A stretch of DNA of 64,000 bases from UBA2093 sp044340485 (GTDB taxonomy: Bacteria; Actinomycetota; Acidimicrobiia; Acidimicrobiales; Ilumatobacteraceae). Both the position numbers and the translations under genes were made by a program. Location: the NCBI GenBank assembly GCA_044340485.1, contig JBIITN010000003.1, positions 32,060 through 96,059 on the forward strand, written 5' to 3'. Positions 49,410 through 59,263 of this stretch are shown piece by piece (the first letter of the stretch is position 1; every line of letters starts with the position of its first letter). The notes beneath the pieces are model-generated. The model saw only the letters and a list, made by a program, of their open reading frames with translations. It was not told where the DNA came from and searched no databases.

Positions 49410-50585
49410 ATGAAATTGCGTCGAATCGTTCTTGTCCCCGTCGTTGCAGTGTTGGGATTAGTCATTACCCCCAGCCCGTCGGCGTCAGCTGTCGATATTC
49501 CCGCCGAGGCACTTGATTTCACGATCAGTATCAACCCTCCAACGGCAGCCGAAATGGCACCGGACTGTGGGGACCCCACGAGCCTTTTCCAAAATGCGGT
49601 TCTAGGTGGACAAAACAGCGTCAGCCTGACATGCACGATCAAAAACTCTGCACAGTCACTAACGGGAACAGCAGCAAACACACGTCTTGCAACATCCGAC
49701 GTTGGTTTTAATAGCGGCTCTATCACTGCAACCTGTAATGCGCAACAACAGTTCACCAGCGGAATGTCAATCACTGGTTCATCTTCCAACATCTCTATTG
49801 GAATGACATCGCTTGCTGGAACAGTGTTGCAGGTGTGTAGCTTTACGCTTTCATTTCAAGATGCAGCAAAGAGCACATTGGCTGGAACTATCGAACTCAA
49901 CGGTTCGGTGACGGGTGATCCATCCACCTTTGCGACAAACAAAAGCATCTCGCTGTCATTTTCTGCAAAGGTGTTCATCACAACTGGCACGGGAGCATTC
50001 ACCGGATACGTTGGTTCTGGCACCTTTGCACAATCGCAGACAATTGATTTGAACGAGCAATTTAAAAACGTGTCCTCTGGTGGGGGATCCAGCGGTGGGT
50101 CAGGTGGCACCACCGATTACAGCCAATTCTGTACCACCTACAACATCACTCCATGTGTGATGACACAAATTACTCAATTTTGTGTGCAGAATCTGTCAAT
50201 TACATGCCCAATCCAGGTCACTCCGCAATCTGCGAGTGTTCGTACGGCATCGGTTCGCAAAACTGCAACTGCGAGCAAGATGACATTGAACTTGAAAAAA
50301 GGTGCTGGTCAAGTTCGCATTACAGCACCCACACCTGCTGTGGGCAAAACCAAAGCAGCAGTGAAATCAACGACAAAGATCTCCCTCGTGGGAACTCCGA
50401 AAGCTAAGTGTGTTGTTGCCACGAATACTGGCAAGACAGTTGGTTCCGCCACGGTGAATAAGGCCGGAAAAGCCACTGTTCGTCCTGCAGCAAATGCCTA
50501 TAAAGGTGCAACATCGGTTCGCGCAACATGCACGTTGAATAAGAAGTCGTTTAAATCAGGAACACTGAAAATCTCAGCAAAATAA
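49410..50585 (+). CDS. Secreted protein of unknown function, Ser/Thr-rich
   Basis: A 391-residue exported protein. A signal peptide ends near residue 27 (PSASA-VD). The first soluble domain (about 30-215) is beta-rich with four spaced Cys (PDCGD, LTCTI, ATCNA, QVCSF), suggesting disulfides. A Gly/Ser linker (about 225-240) leads to a Cys-rich segment with FCTTYNITPCVMTQITQFC. The basic C-terminal domain (about 285-391), with repeated SATVNKAGKATVR and CTLNKKSF strands, looks like an Ig-like surface module. An AAGGAG ribosome-binding site 7 nt upstream sets the ATG at 49410. No homologue recognised. Confidence 0.78.
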   Translation: MKLRRIVLVPVVAVLGLVITPSPSASAVDIPAEALDFTISINPPTAAEMAPDCGDPTSLFQNAVLGGQNSVSLTCTIKNSAQSLTGTAANTRLATSDVGFNSGSITATCNAQQQFTSGMSITGSSSNISIGMTSLAGTVLQVCSFTLSFQDAAKSTLAGTIELNGSVTGDPSTFATNKSISLSFSAKVFITTGTGAFTGYVGSGTFAQSQTIDLNEQFKNVSSGGGSSGGSGGTTDYSQFCTTYNITPCVMTQITQFCVQNLSITCPIQVTPQSASVRTASVRKTATASKMTLNLKKGAGQVRITAPTPAVGKTKAAVKSTTKISLVGTPKAKCVVATNTGKTVGSATVNKAGKATVRPAANAYKGATSVRATCTLNKKSFKSGTLKISAK

Positions 50586-50591
50586 TGGTAT

Positions 50592-51818
50592 TTAGCGTGG
50601 CTCTCGAGGTAACCCGAGAGCCCGCTCACCAATGATGTTGCGCTGAATCTCATCGCTACCGCCCGCGATGCGATACCCAGGTGCGCCAAGAACATGTTCT
50701 GCCCAGGCGTACTTACCCCACTCACCTGAGTCCGCCATGAGATCAGCGCCGAGAAGATACGTCGCCACATCTGATGTGCGATTCAAGCGCTGCGTCCAAA
50801 ACAATTTGCCCAAGGATCCAAGCGGGCCAGGATCTTGCCCGGCGGACAATGTGCCGCGCATACGAAGACCAGACAATTCTGCAATACGACCCATCGAGTA
50901 CACCTCAGCAAGCATCTGGCGCGCCACAGGATCTGTGTTCTTCCTAAGATGTTGCGCCAACGCAATCAGTTGCTGCGGCGTACCACCGGCGCCGCCAGCA
51001 CCGTCTGCTGAACTGTTGCGCTCAAATCCCAAGGTGGTGAGTGCCACTTTCCAGCCCTCACCCACTGCGCCGAGGCGATAGTCGTCAGACAACTCAACAT
51101 TGGTCATGAACACTTCGTTGAATGACGCGCCACCTGTCATTTGACGGATGGGACGAATCTCAACTCCTGGGAGATTCAGCGGCAACAAAAATGCGGTCAT
51201 GCCTGCGTGTTTTACGCCCGTCGTGTCAGAACGGGCAATCAACAATCCGTATTCGGACAAACGCGCACCAGATGTCCACACTTTCTGGCCATCAATGATC
51301 CAAGTGGCACCCATTTGTTTTGCTGAACACGACAACGATGCAAGATCCGACCCAGCATTTGGTTCGGAAAACAACTGACAACACAACATGTCGGTACGAA
51401 TAAAGGGTGGAATAAAGCGATCTTTTTGTTCTTCAGTTCCATACACGGCGATAGTTGGACCAACAAGGTTCACCGTAACGTTGAATGTTTCATGTTCTCG
51501 TGGCACAAGAAAGCGTGCTTCTTCTTCCACGAATGCTCGTTCATATGCACTTGGTAAATCACGTCCACCAAAACGTTCGGGCCATGTGAACAGCGCCCAC
51601 CCTGCATCAATTTTCTTTTGATGCCAATCACGAATTGCCTTATCGAGTGCCAGCTCTTCTTCAAATGGCACATCATGAAACACCGATACCGAATCTGACC
51701 CTTCACCCCATATCGCTGCAATGTCATCTGGGCGCTGTGGCCATTGCGTCGCGAGCCATTCGCGCGCCTCGGCACGGAACTCTTCGAGTGTTGGTATACG
51801 TGGCTCAGTCATCGTCAT
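50592..51818 (-). CDS. Acyl-CoA dehydrogenase family protein
   Basis: A 408-residue FAD-dependent acyl-CoA dehydrogenase. Blocks: WPERFGGRDLPSAYERAFVEEEARF, CCQLFSEPNAGSDLASLSCSAKQMGATWIIDGQKVWTSGA (about 135-175), GGASFNEVFMTNVELSDDYRLGAVGEGWKVALTTLGFER, and GGSDEIQRNIIGERALGLPREPR. It is related in layout to the enzyme at 37763 but not a recent copy. ATG 51818 and ATG 51812 are both possible starts; an AGGT before the second slightly favours it. It faces the secreted-protein gene with only 6 bp between stops. The substrate is unknown. Confidence 0.9.
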   Translation of the reverse strand: MTMTEPRIPTLEEFRAEAREWLATQWPQRPDDIAAIWGEGSDSVSVFHDVPFEEELALDKAIRDWHQKKIDAGWALFTWPERFGGRDLPSAYERAFVEEEARFLVPREHETFNVTVNLVGPTIAVYGTEEQKDRFIPPFIRTDMLCCQLFSEPNAGSDLASLSCSAKQMGATWIIDGQKVWTSGARLSEYGLLIARSDTTGVKHAGMTAFLLPLNLPGVEIRPIRQMTGGASFNEVFMTNVELSDDYRLGAVGEGWKVALTTLGFERNSSADGAGGAGGTPQQLIALAQHLRKNTDPVARQMLAEVYSMGRIAELSGLRMRGTLSAGQDPGPLGSLGKLFWTQRLNRTSDVATYLLGADLMADSGEWGKYAWAEHVLGAPGYRIAGGSDEIQRNIIGERALGLPREPR

Positions 51819-51906
51819 ACCTATATAGAAGTACGAGAGGCCAGCCAATGGCAAGACGAACGACCAAGGTCACGCCCTAATTCGTCACATGTGGAGGGAA
51901 AATCGC

Positions 51907-53205
51907 TTAGAAATCGCCCGCCAGGTCGCGTTTGCCTTGTTCGCTCGCGAAGGCGGCGTGGTTCAAGATGTTGCGTGCCATGGAACTGGTCTGCTGTTCT
52001 GAGCGCGTGCGATAGACGTTGGTGCGTGTCTCGTGTGCTTCCTTCGATGCAGGATCAAATAACACGGCAAATTCCACCAAGTGACACGCCATACGCAAGT
52101 CGCCGTCAGCGGCAAGCTGACGCGCGCGCGCCAACACGTTCTCTAATCCGCCAGACAAACGCACCCATTCGGCCGCTTGCTGTGCACGTGGAGCAGGAAG
52201 AAGTGAGTCCGGCTCGCCGTCCCACCAGCCGCCATAGCGACGCCACACGTTACGCACAATGAATTGGGGGTGGTCATACACCGGTTGCAAATACGGAAGC
52301 TCGCGCAAGTGTGCAGGCACCTCTACTTCGTGCAACACACGGTCAAGTGACTTTCCGGTGTTCATCAGTGCAAGTGTCTGCTGCTCGAGTGATTCGAGCA
52401 AATCTGCCGTATCAAGCAACGCGCGCGCGACACGATCTTTTCCAAAGATAGGAAGACCATGTCCGCTCAGCATTGTCTCGGCACCTGTTGCTGCCATTTG
52501 CCGCAGCGCGTGCGCCCAATCACTCACAAACCGTTGCACTTTTTGCGGGTTACCAGCATTGGGGACCGCCCAAATAAACAAGTCACCTGGATGCAAGATC
52601 TTTTTCTCAGGACAGAAAGTCCATGTTGCATCATCTGTCTCACCGCGACCGTGATACAACTCGAACGTGAGCTCTCCTTGAGTGAAAGTCAGTCGATCTT
52701 TGTACATGACATCGGGATAGCGGTATCCCGCAGGCCACACAAACTCCTCTATCGGCAATGCAAACTGGCGCTTATTGATTGCGGCGTTCCAACCCAGCGT
52801 GCGCTCGTATCGTCGAAAATTTTCGGGCAGGTCTTCGTGTGCATACACAACGGGTTGCTCCCAACCACGATCTGTTGCCTCCGCCTCGAAACGCTTTGTT
52901 CCAAAAATGTGATCGATGTGATGGTGCGAATACACCGCGGCACGTAACGGTGCATCAGGTCGCCACTTGCGCACTTCGTCGTAAAGATGGTCAGAGTCAA
53001 AGGCACCACCAGTATCAAGTAGTACTAACCCGTCACCTGTATCGATTGCGTTTACCGATGCGATCGAGATAAACGTCAGCAGACCGGGTTCGATCTCTTC
53101 TGCAGCGCGATTCAATACCACTGTCACGGGGTGCTCTTCGTGCACGAGGTCGCCCTCGCCCGCCCAGTGCCGCTCTGCCATCTCTCGAATTGATTCAGTA
53201 GCCAT
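51907..53205 (-). CDS. Metallo-beta-lactamase-fold hydrolase, alkylsulfatase-like
   Basis: A 432-residue enzyme resembling the type-III alkylsulfatases (SdsA/BDS1-like). Metal motif YSHHHIDHIFG (about residues 88-98), VLLDTGGAFDSDHLYDEV, FELYHGRGETDDATWTF, HPGDLFIWAVPNAGNPQK and SGHGLPIFGKD all match. The C-terminal half is helical with GGWWDGEPDSLLPAPRAQQAAEWVRLSGG, an alkylsulfatase dimerisation-type segment. It is shorter than SdsA and appears to lack the full SCP2-like C-terminal domain and a signal peptide, so it is cytoplasmic. A GGGGAG ribosome-binding site supports ATG 53205. Confidence 0.82.
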   Translation of the reverse strand: MATESIREMAERHWAGEGDLVHEEHPVTVVLNRAAEEIEPGLLTFISIASVNAIDTGDGLVLLDTGGAFDSDHLYDEVRKWRPDAPLRAAVYSHHHIDHIFGTKRFEAEATDRGWEQPVVYAHEDLPENFRRYERTLGWNAAINKRQFALPIEEFVWPAGYRYPDVMYKDRLTFTQGELTFELYHGRGETDDATWTFCPEKKILHPGDLFIWAVPNAGNPQKVQRFVSDWAHALRQMAATGAETMLSGHGLPIFGKDRVARALLDTADLLESLEQQTLALMNTGKSLDRVLHEVEVPAHLRELPYLQPVYDHPQFIVRNVWRRYGGWWDGEPDSLLPAPRAQQAAEWVRLSGGLENVLARARQLAADGDLRMACHLVEFAVLFDPASKEAHETRTNVYRTRSEQQTSSMARNILNHAAFASEQGKRDLAGDF

Positions 53206-53272
53206 GCTCTCCCCACAGTCAGTAGTTCCACAATAGAGCACAGATAGAAGTTGAAATTATTAACAGTAAAAC

Positions 53273-53306
53273 AAAAAGGGCCGAGGCGTTAACCTCGGCC
53301 CTTTTT
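53273..53306 (-). terminator. Intrinsic terminator (bidirectional) beyond the LPXTG gene
   Basis: Stem AAAAAGGGCCGAGG/CCTCGGCCCTTTTT (14 bp, perfect) with a 6 nt loop. It lies 15 bp past the final stop of the LPXTG-protein gene at 53321. A-run and T-run on both sides let it act on either strand. Confidence 0.9.
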
Positions 53307-53320
53307 TAAAATGTATTTCT

Positions 53321-55126
53321 CTAGTCGCGAATACGGCGGCGGCGCGGCGTCATGAGCAATGCTGCACCGAAGGTGATCAGAATTGTCGCCAATGCCATCA
53401 TCGACGTGTTCGTCGACGATCCAGTTGCTGGCAATGCTGCAGGCGCGAGTTCTACTGACAACTTGGTGATTTTTGTTGATTGCGCTTTCGTAATGACGAA
53501 CTTTTGTGACGCGAGACGCGTTCCATCAGCACAAATAGGTGTGACGATGTAACTACCCCATGGCAAACCACGCAGGAGAGCTTCTTATTGAGTCACCGTC
53601 GCAACAAAAGTGACATCGTCTTTGGTGTTGAGTTTGTTATCAACACCCGCCCACTGCACTTCGACAGTCTTAGCTTTTGTGCATGTTGCAGTTGGCTCAA
53701 CAACAAGAGATACACGTGCATTACCGGCAGCTGCAAAGTCAGCTTCTCCCACTCCATTAATTGGGACAAATGCGCTCGCCAACCAATCGGTGGACAATCC
53801 ACCAGTGTCGTATGTTCGTTCGAGCGCACTTGTTAGAAGTTTTGCTGTCACTGTCCAGTCGCCAGGTTCGAGTGATGGAATGTCATAGAAGCCATTTGCA
53901 TCAGTTGTCGCTGCTATTGCCATTCGTCGAACACCTGCAGTGCGTACACCACCGGTTGAGCCAGAATCATCAACTGACTGGGTGCCAACTGCAGCCTTCA
54001 CTAAGTCTGCGACCAGCGGCGTGAACGGAAGACCAGGCTCATCGGCGTCTTGTACACCATTGCGATTTTGATCAATCCACACGACGCCCTCTAGCGCCCC
54101 TTTGTATCCACCCTCTGGTGCGGGGTCGCCGCCACTGAGCACAACACATCCTGTAGCTGTGACCGAGAACGATCCGATAGATCCATCCAAACGGCTCTCA
54201 GCGCCCGGCTCAATTGATACCGCTCGGAAGTAGTACGTCCCGTCAGTTAATGCTGGAAGAGTCGCGGTAAATGATCCCGTGCCAGTGACGGTTCCGGGAG
54301 CACCAGCAATAGATGTTGCCGTTGACAGAAACACATCGGTCCCATATTCAAAACTCACATTGTTGAGCACTGTTCCTGTGGATGCAGTGCCGCTGAGTGT
54401 CGGTACGTTTGCTGCGCACGTAACACCGACAGTTTTTACATTAATTGTGTTCATTGTTTCCAACGAACAACCAACGAAAGAGTTTTTACATGCCTTCTTG
54501 ACTTCTTCGTCTTCAAGCGCTTCCATCTCTGCTAATTCAGCTTGGCACTCAGCAAGCGTGCCACCTTCTGCAATGAGCGCAGTGCAGAACTGTGCAGCAG
54601 ACTGACGTTTACATAGACCGCCGTAATTAATACCACCAAAGCTTATGCCGTTATAGATAGCCAGCCCAGCATCTTTGTAATTCAATCCAGCTGCAGCGCG
54701 ATTCAGAAGTGGAGTGCCTGCGTCCCGATCTTTGTCAAGTGTCGGTGGAATAATGTCGCCCCAACGTTTCTGGGTTGCTGTTTGATAGAACGAGGATTTC
54801 CAATCGGGATTGAATACGTTCGGGTCTGGTCGGAGACTTGCGTCATCGTTATCCGCAACATGCGTGGGCCATAAGTTGTGCGACCACTACCCATGACCGC
54901 TAGCTGATGGACCATTGTTGGCTGGCTTCGTGATGTCGGTCGCAATTGAGTTGAAGTTCACCGTGATACGTCGGTACGGATTATTGACTGCGGCAGTGCG
55001 GTGACAGATCGTGATCTTGTTCGGGTTTGCGGCGTCAGCGCGCTTCTCGGTTGTTTGCGTAAGCGCAATCGTCAAACCCGTGGCGAGAACCAACATCGAC
55101 ATCAACACACGAATAACTTTTTTCAT
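53321..55126 (-). pseudogene. LPXTG-anchored surface protein gene with two in-frame stop codons
   Basis: One reading frame of 602 codons, interrupted twice without any frameshift: TAG at 54887-54889 and TAA at 53585-53587. Part 1 (55126-54890): signal peptide and a KITICHRTAAVNNPYRRITV module. Part 2 (54886-53588, no usable start): continuation WSHNLWPTHV to RWGDIIPP, an Fn3-like stretch, and an SdrD-B-like module (EGVVWIDQNRNGVQDADEPGLP, DANGFYDIPSLEPGDW). Part 3 (53584-53324): LPATG sorting signal, hydrophobic helix and RRRR tail. Only part 1 would be secreted by normal translation. Homology runs smoothly across both stops, so this is a recent nonsense pseudogene, a readthrough gene, or two base-call errors. 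The ATG at 55126 has an AAGG ribosome-binding site, and the terminator is intact. Confidence 0.85.
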
Positions 55127-55259
55127 AACAACCTTTTCTAGAAACACTGCGATTTCGGCACCAAATACCGTCTCGGGGGTGTTGAAATAATTTCACTAAA
55201 AGACTATCAAATTTTTTATACAATATGTACATACATTTTTTCACAGGTTGTACAGACAC

Positions 55260-56354
55260 ATGACTAAGACCGACGTCACGCCCACTACGGTGCAAGGCGT
55301 GCCCCACCTGGCCGTATCGCCCGAAAAACTCACTATGACCCTTTCGCCACATTTGGGTTCCGTTGCGGTAACCGATGTTCGCGAGGAGCCAGTAGGGACG
55401 GGCCAGATGTCAGAGAGTCGTCGATTACATCTCACCTACTCGGGTTCCACTCGTCTCCCTGCAACTCTCATTGCTAAATACGAGTCTGCAAATGAGTCAA
55501 GTCGCCAGGCAAGCCAACTCACCCGCACCTACGAAATCGAAACTGCCTTCTATCAATTCTTGCGCCCGCGAGTAGATGTAAACGCGCCGCAATGTTTCGC
55601 ATGTGAGTACCACCAAGGAAGTGATGAGTTTTTGTTGCTCTTGGAAGACTTCGCCCCGTGTTACCAAGGAGACCAGATCACTGGATGCTCACCCGAAGAA
55701 GCGCTGACTGCAGTTTTGGAGCTCACACGTCTTCACGGTCCAGTATGGAACGCCACAGATCTTTTGGAATGGGAGTGGCTTCATCGCAATACTCCAGACA
55801 AGCGACGTGAATTTTGTGGCTTATTGAAGATGCTGTATCCGGGCTTTGTCGACAGATACAACGACCAACTCGATGTCGGTACACGTCAAATAGGTGACGC
55901 ATTTCTTGCACACCCCGAGCCGTACTTCGAATTCGTTCCGCCACATCACACCGCAGTACACGGCGACTATCGACTCGACAACATCTTGTTTATGCCACGA
56001 CCCGCTGGTCTGCAAGCAGGCGTTGTTGATTTCCAGACGATGTCAGTCGGTTGTGGTCTTTCTGATTTGTCGTATTTTATTGGTGCAGGATTGTTGCCCA
56101 CTGATCGCCAAGAACATGAACATCGTCTTATACAGGCCTATGTTGACGGGCTCAAGGAATACAAAATCACTCTTTCATTTGATGATGCATGGAATCTTTA
56201 TCGTCGTTATGCTCTCTCTGGATTCGTCATGGCTGTCATCGCATCAATGCTTGTCAAACAGACACCACGTGGCGATGAAATGTTTCTTGCAATGGCACAA
56301 CGTCATGCACAGCAAGCATCTGACCTCAATACTCTCTCGCTTCTAAAGGGCTGA
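55260..56354 (+). CDS. Aminoglycoside-phosphotransferase-like kinase
   Basis: A 364-residue protein of the APH/choline-kinase superfamily. The catalytic loop HGDYRLDNILF (about residues 235-245) and the metal Asp in VVDFQTMSVG (about 258-267) are intact; an ATP-binding Lys lies in ATLIAKYES (about 69-77). This branch, sometimes annotated as ecdysteroid-kinase-like or DUF1679, occurs in actinobacteria with lipid or steroid catabolism genes. It is unlikely to be an antibiotic-resistance gene. ATG 55260 is taken as start. The 133 bp upstream is A+T-rich and divergent from the interrupted LPXTG gene. The next gene starts 4 bp after its stop. Confidence 0.82.
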   Translation: MTKTDVTPTTVQGVPHLAVSPEKLTMTLSPHLGSVAVTDVREEPVGTGQMSESRRLHLTYSGSTRLPATLIAKYESANESSRQASQLTRTYEIETAFYQFLRPRVDVNAPQCFACEYHQGSDEFLLLLEDFAPCYQGDQITGCSPEEALTAVLELTRLHGPVWNATDLLEWEWLHRNTPDKRREFCGLLKMLYPGFVDRYNDQLDVGTRQIGDAFLAHPEPYFEFVPPHHTAVHGDYRLDNILFMPRPAGLQAGVVDFQTMSVGCGLSDLSYFIGAGLLPTDRQEHEHRLIQAYVDGLKEYKITLSFDDAWNLYRRYALSGFVMAVIASMLVKQTPRGDEMFLAMAQRHAQQASDLNTLSLLKG

Positions 56355-56358
56355 CCAC

Positions 56359-57417
56359 ATGGGAATCTTTGATCCTGCAGATGAATTTTTTGGACACCAG
56401 ATACCAGAACCATTTCGTCATACTGCTGTTCACCACCAGCACTGGCGTGAAAGTTTGTTCTTTATCATGCAGTCGCCAGAGGGTCCTGACGACATCGAAA
56501 TCTTGACATTGGCCTATTTCCCTGCCCGCGCCGCAATGGATTCGCTGCAATTAGGACGAGTGGGATCAACTCCGGTTCTTGCAAAACACGAGCGACATGT
56601 CGACGGTGACTTCAATCATTTCGTTGTCGGACCCGTCACAGTAGACATCGTTACGCCACATGAAAAAATTCGACTCAGAGTTGCTGAAGTTGAAAACGCG
56701 CCACTTTCGATGGACATCACATTTACTGCACGCACATCTCCGTATGGACTGCGGCGTGGAACCATGACTGCCGGTGATGACATCGTTTGGGATCAACGCC
56801 ACATGATTCAAAGCGGCTGGTATGACGGCACGTTCACGATGAACGGCGTTACTCGCACTATCGAACGTTGGTGGGGCCAACGTGATCATTCGTGGGGTAT
56901 TCGCAATCACGCTCGCTGTCCGATGTGGATGTGGCTAGCGATCCAACTGCCAGAGGGCATGTACGGAGTGTGGTGTTGGGAATACCCAAACGGTGCGCGC
57001 GTCTACACCGATGGCTGTTTTGCACCTGCTGATGGATCAACGCCCATACCTGTCATTGGCTTTGAGCATGATCTTTCTTGGCTCGACAACACCAATTCTC
57101 CAACCTCGTATGAGAGGTATGGAGAACATGTCGCTGGTCTACATGGAACTGTGGTCTTTACTTTGGAGGGTGGAAAGCGGGTCACGATCACCGGACAAGG
57201 TCGCTGGGCTCAGCGTTATAGCTGGCCACACCAAAATGGATTGCCCGACACTCTTGGTGGTGGCTTATCAGAGATGACTGTGCACACAAGCGACGGCACA
57301 GTCGGGACAGCCATTTATGAAATCACTGGCCAATGGCATCATAAGTATTTCCCATACCCGCGTGGCGAAAAATTTCCGCCATATGGCTACAGCCCACGCG
57401 AAGATGAACACGCATAA
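56359..57417 (+). CDS. DUF7064/7065-like beta-sandwich protein
   Basis: A 352-residue cytoplasmic protein, rich in Trp and His. The segment TIERWWGQRDHSWGIRNHARCPMWMWLAIQLPEG (about 169-202) is characteristic of a family found beside APH-like kinases in actinobacteria (DUF7064/DUF7065) with some likeness to AttH/CrtC lipocalin-like hydratases. The function is unestablished; the paired DHSWG motif and neighbouring His/Trp could line a hydrophobic ligand pocket. It begins 4 bp after the kinase stop, which argues for a shared pathway, for example modification of a hydrophobic alcohol. Confidence 0.75.
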   Translation: MGIFDPADEFFGHQIPEPFRHTAVHHQHWRESLFFIMQSPEGPDDIEILTLAYFPARAAMDSLQLGRVGSTPVLAKHERHVDGDFNHFVVGPVTVDIVTPHEKIRLRVAEVENAPLSMDITFTARTSPYGLRRGTMTAGDDIVWDQRHMIQSGWYDGTFTMNGVTRTIERWWGQRDHSWGIRNHARCPMWMWLAIQLPEGMYGVWCWEYPNGARVYTDGCFAPADGSTPIPVIGFEHDLSWLDNTNSPTSYERYGEHVAGLHGTVVFTLEGGKRVTITGQGRWAQRYSWPHQNGLPDTLGGGLSEMTVHTSDGTVGTAIYEITGQWHHKYFPYPRGEKFPPYGYSPREDEHA

Positions 57418-57452
57418 GCGACTCAAAAAATCATTATCCGCAACCGGACAAC

Positions 57453-57458
57453 TACAGT
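57453..57458 (+). promoter_or_regulatory. Leaderless -10 box of the amidohydrolase gene
   Basis: TACAGT, 7 nt, then the ATG at 57466. Confidence 0.45.
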
Positions 57459-57465
57459 CATAAAC

Positions 57466-59208
57466 ATGGAGTCACAGTCTGCGAATGATCACTCAACCGT
57501 TATTCAGAATGCGAAGTTGGTTGATGGATCTGGTGGTCCCGCCCGGATGGCTGATATTTCCATTAAAAACGGGGTCATTGCCGATGTTGCTGACGCTGGC
57601 ACTGCATCCATGTCAAATGCCCACAGGGTCATTAACGCAGACGGTCTTCTTGTCACCCCAGGCTGGGTCGACATCCATACCCACTATGACGCACAGGCAA
57701 CGTGGGATCCGTGGTTAACCCCCAGTAGTTGGCATGGTGCCACAACCGTGGTGATGGGCAACTGTGGTGTTGGTTTTGCGCCTGCATCTGAAGATCGTCA
57801 TGAATGGCTTATCGAGTTGATGGAAGGTGTTGAAGACATCCCCGGTTCAGCAATGACAGAGGGCATGACATGGGGCTGGCGTTCATTTCCTGAATACATG
57901 GACGTGCTTGCATCACAACAACGTGTTATCGACATCGGAACACAAATTGCTCATGGACCACTTCGTGCCTATGTCATGGGTGAACGCGGCGCCGCAAATG
58001 AAACCGCCACTGCAGAAGACATCGCAATGATGGCAAAGCTGGTAGATGAAGCATTTGACCATGGTGCTTTGGGATTTTCCACTAGTCGCACACCCATTCA
58101 CCGCAGCAAGAGCGGTGAACTTGTGCCTGGCACGACCGCTGATGAAAACGAGCTGTTCGGCATTGCAAAAGCAATGGGCAAACACGGACGCGGCGTGTTC
58201 CAATTTGCCCCCGAACACAAGATTCTGCCAACAGATGAGTGGCCGTGGATGCGCGAGCTTGCTCGACGAAATCCCGGCGTAACGGTGAGTGTCAATTTGA
58301 ATCAGGCAGACGAAGCGCCCGACGTGTGGAAACAGGTGCTCGCACAACTTGATGACGCGGTCAATGATGGCTTGAACATCGTTACCCAAGTAGCAGGGCG
58401 ATCAATCGGTGTATTGATGTGTTTGGAAGGTTCCTTTCATCCGCTCGCATTTCATCCTGCGTGGCAAACAATCGCGCATCTCCCACATGAGCAAAAAGTT
58501 GCGGCATTACGAGACGAATCACTGCGATATCGCTTTGTATACGAACACCCCGACGATGGCGGCTTCTTTGACAGTGTTGTGACCACACGATTGTGGAAGA
58601 TGTTTGCAGTGACTGATGCAAACATCAATTACGAACCAGACCCGACAACCGACAGTATCGAAGCACAAGCACGCACGCGAAACATCAACCCAATGGCTCT
58701 TGTGTATGACCAACTTCTTGCACGTGACGGGCGCGGCATGATCTACATGCCATTTTTCAACTATTCGTACGGTGATTTGTCGATGACATATGAGTTAATG
58801 CAACACCCATACACGCACAACGGATTATCAGATGCTGGTGCACATTGCGGTGCAATCTGCGACGGCGGCATGCCCACGTTTCTCCTCACCCACTGGGTCC
58901 GCGACCGCAAGCGTGGTCCGCGCCTTCCTCTTGAACACATGGTGCACCGTCAAACATTGAAAACTGCACAACTGTACGGACTACGCGACCGTGGATTAAT
59001 TGCACCGGGAATGCGCGCGGACTTGAACATCATCGACTTTGATGCATTGAGCTTTGACATGCCAGAGATGGTGTATGACTTCCCTGCTAATGGCAGGCGT
59101 TTAGTGCAACATGCAGATGGATATGTGGCCACGTTTGTCAACGGTATGCAAACAGTTTCTAACGATGAGTTCACCGGCGCATTGCCCGGACAACTCATCC
59201 GCGGCTGA
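57466..59208 (+). CDS. Amidohydrolase, N-acyl-D-amino-acid deacylase family
   Basis: A 580-residue metal-dependent amidohydrolase. N-terminal IQNAKLVDGSGGPARMADISIKNGVI and the metal motif VDIHTHYDAQATWDP (His about residues 68 and 70), the VVMGNCGVGFAP strand, GALGFSTSRT, and the late SDAGAHCGAICDGGMPTFLLTHW with a metal Asp. The C-terminal GLIAPGMRADLNIIDFDAL closes the beta-sandwich. This is the D-aminoacylase/YtcJ-like branch common in actinobacteria; some members act on cyclic amides or lactones rather than N-acyl-D-amino acids. The gene has its own -10 box, 48 bp after the DUF7064-like gene. Confidence 0.85.
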   Translation: MESQSANDHSTVIQNAKLVDGSGGPARMADISIKNGVIADVADAGTASMSNAHRVINADGLLVTPGWVDIHTHYDAQATWDPWLTPSSWHGATTVVMGNCGVGFAPASEDRHEWLIELMEGVEDIPGSAMTEGMTWGWRSFPEYMDVLASQQRVIDIGTQIAHGPLRAYVMGERGAANETATAEDIAMMAKLVDEAFDHGALGFSTSRTPIHRSKSGELVPGTTADENELFGIAKAMGKHGRGVFQFAPEHKILPTDEWPWMRELARRNPGVTVSVNLNQADEAPDVWKQVLAQLDDAVNDGLNIVTQVAGRSIGVLMCLEGSFHPLAFHPAWQTIAHLPHEQKVAALRDESLRYRFVYEHPDDGGFFDSVVTTRLWKMFAVTDANINYEPDPTTDSIEAQARTRNINPMALVYDQLLARDGRGMIYMPFFNYSYGDLSMTYELMQHPYTHNGLSDAGAHCGAICDGGMPTFLLTHWVRDRKRGPRLPLEHMVHRQTLKTAQLYGLRDRGLIAPGMRADLNIIDFDALSFDMPEMVYDFPANGRRLVQHADGYVATFVNGMQTVSNDEFTGALPGQLIRG

Positions 59209-59251
59209 CCCCTCGCCCTGCAACAGATTTGTCACGTTTTCAGATCTGAAC

Positions 59252-59257
59252 TACAAT
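59252..59257 (+). promoter_or_regulatory. Leaderless -10 box of the OmpA-like gene
   Basis: TACAAT, 6 nt, then the ATG at 59264. It decides the start, since the frame is open back to 59111 inside the previous gene. Confidence 0.48.
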
Positions 59258-59263
59258 TTTTGT

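Noticed and set aside
54703..54945. Minus-strand ORF between the parts of the interrupted LPXTG gene
   Set aside because: It is in a different frame, has no recognisable domain, and the correct frame across this stretch continues the surface protein without further stops.
55260..56354. Aminoglycoside resistance gene
   Set aside because: The fold matches APH, but the gene groups by layout and neighbour with actinobacterial DUF1679-like kinases and is paired with a DUF7064-like gene, with no resistance context.
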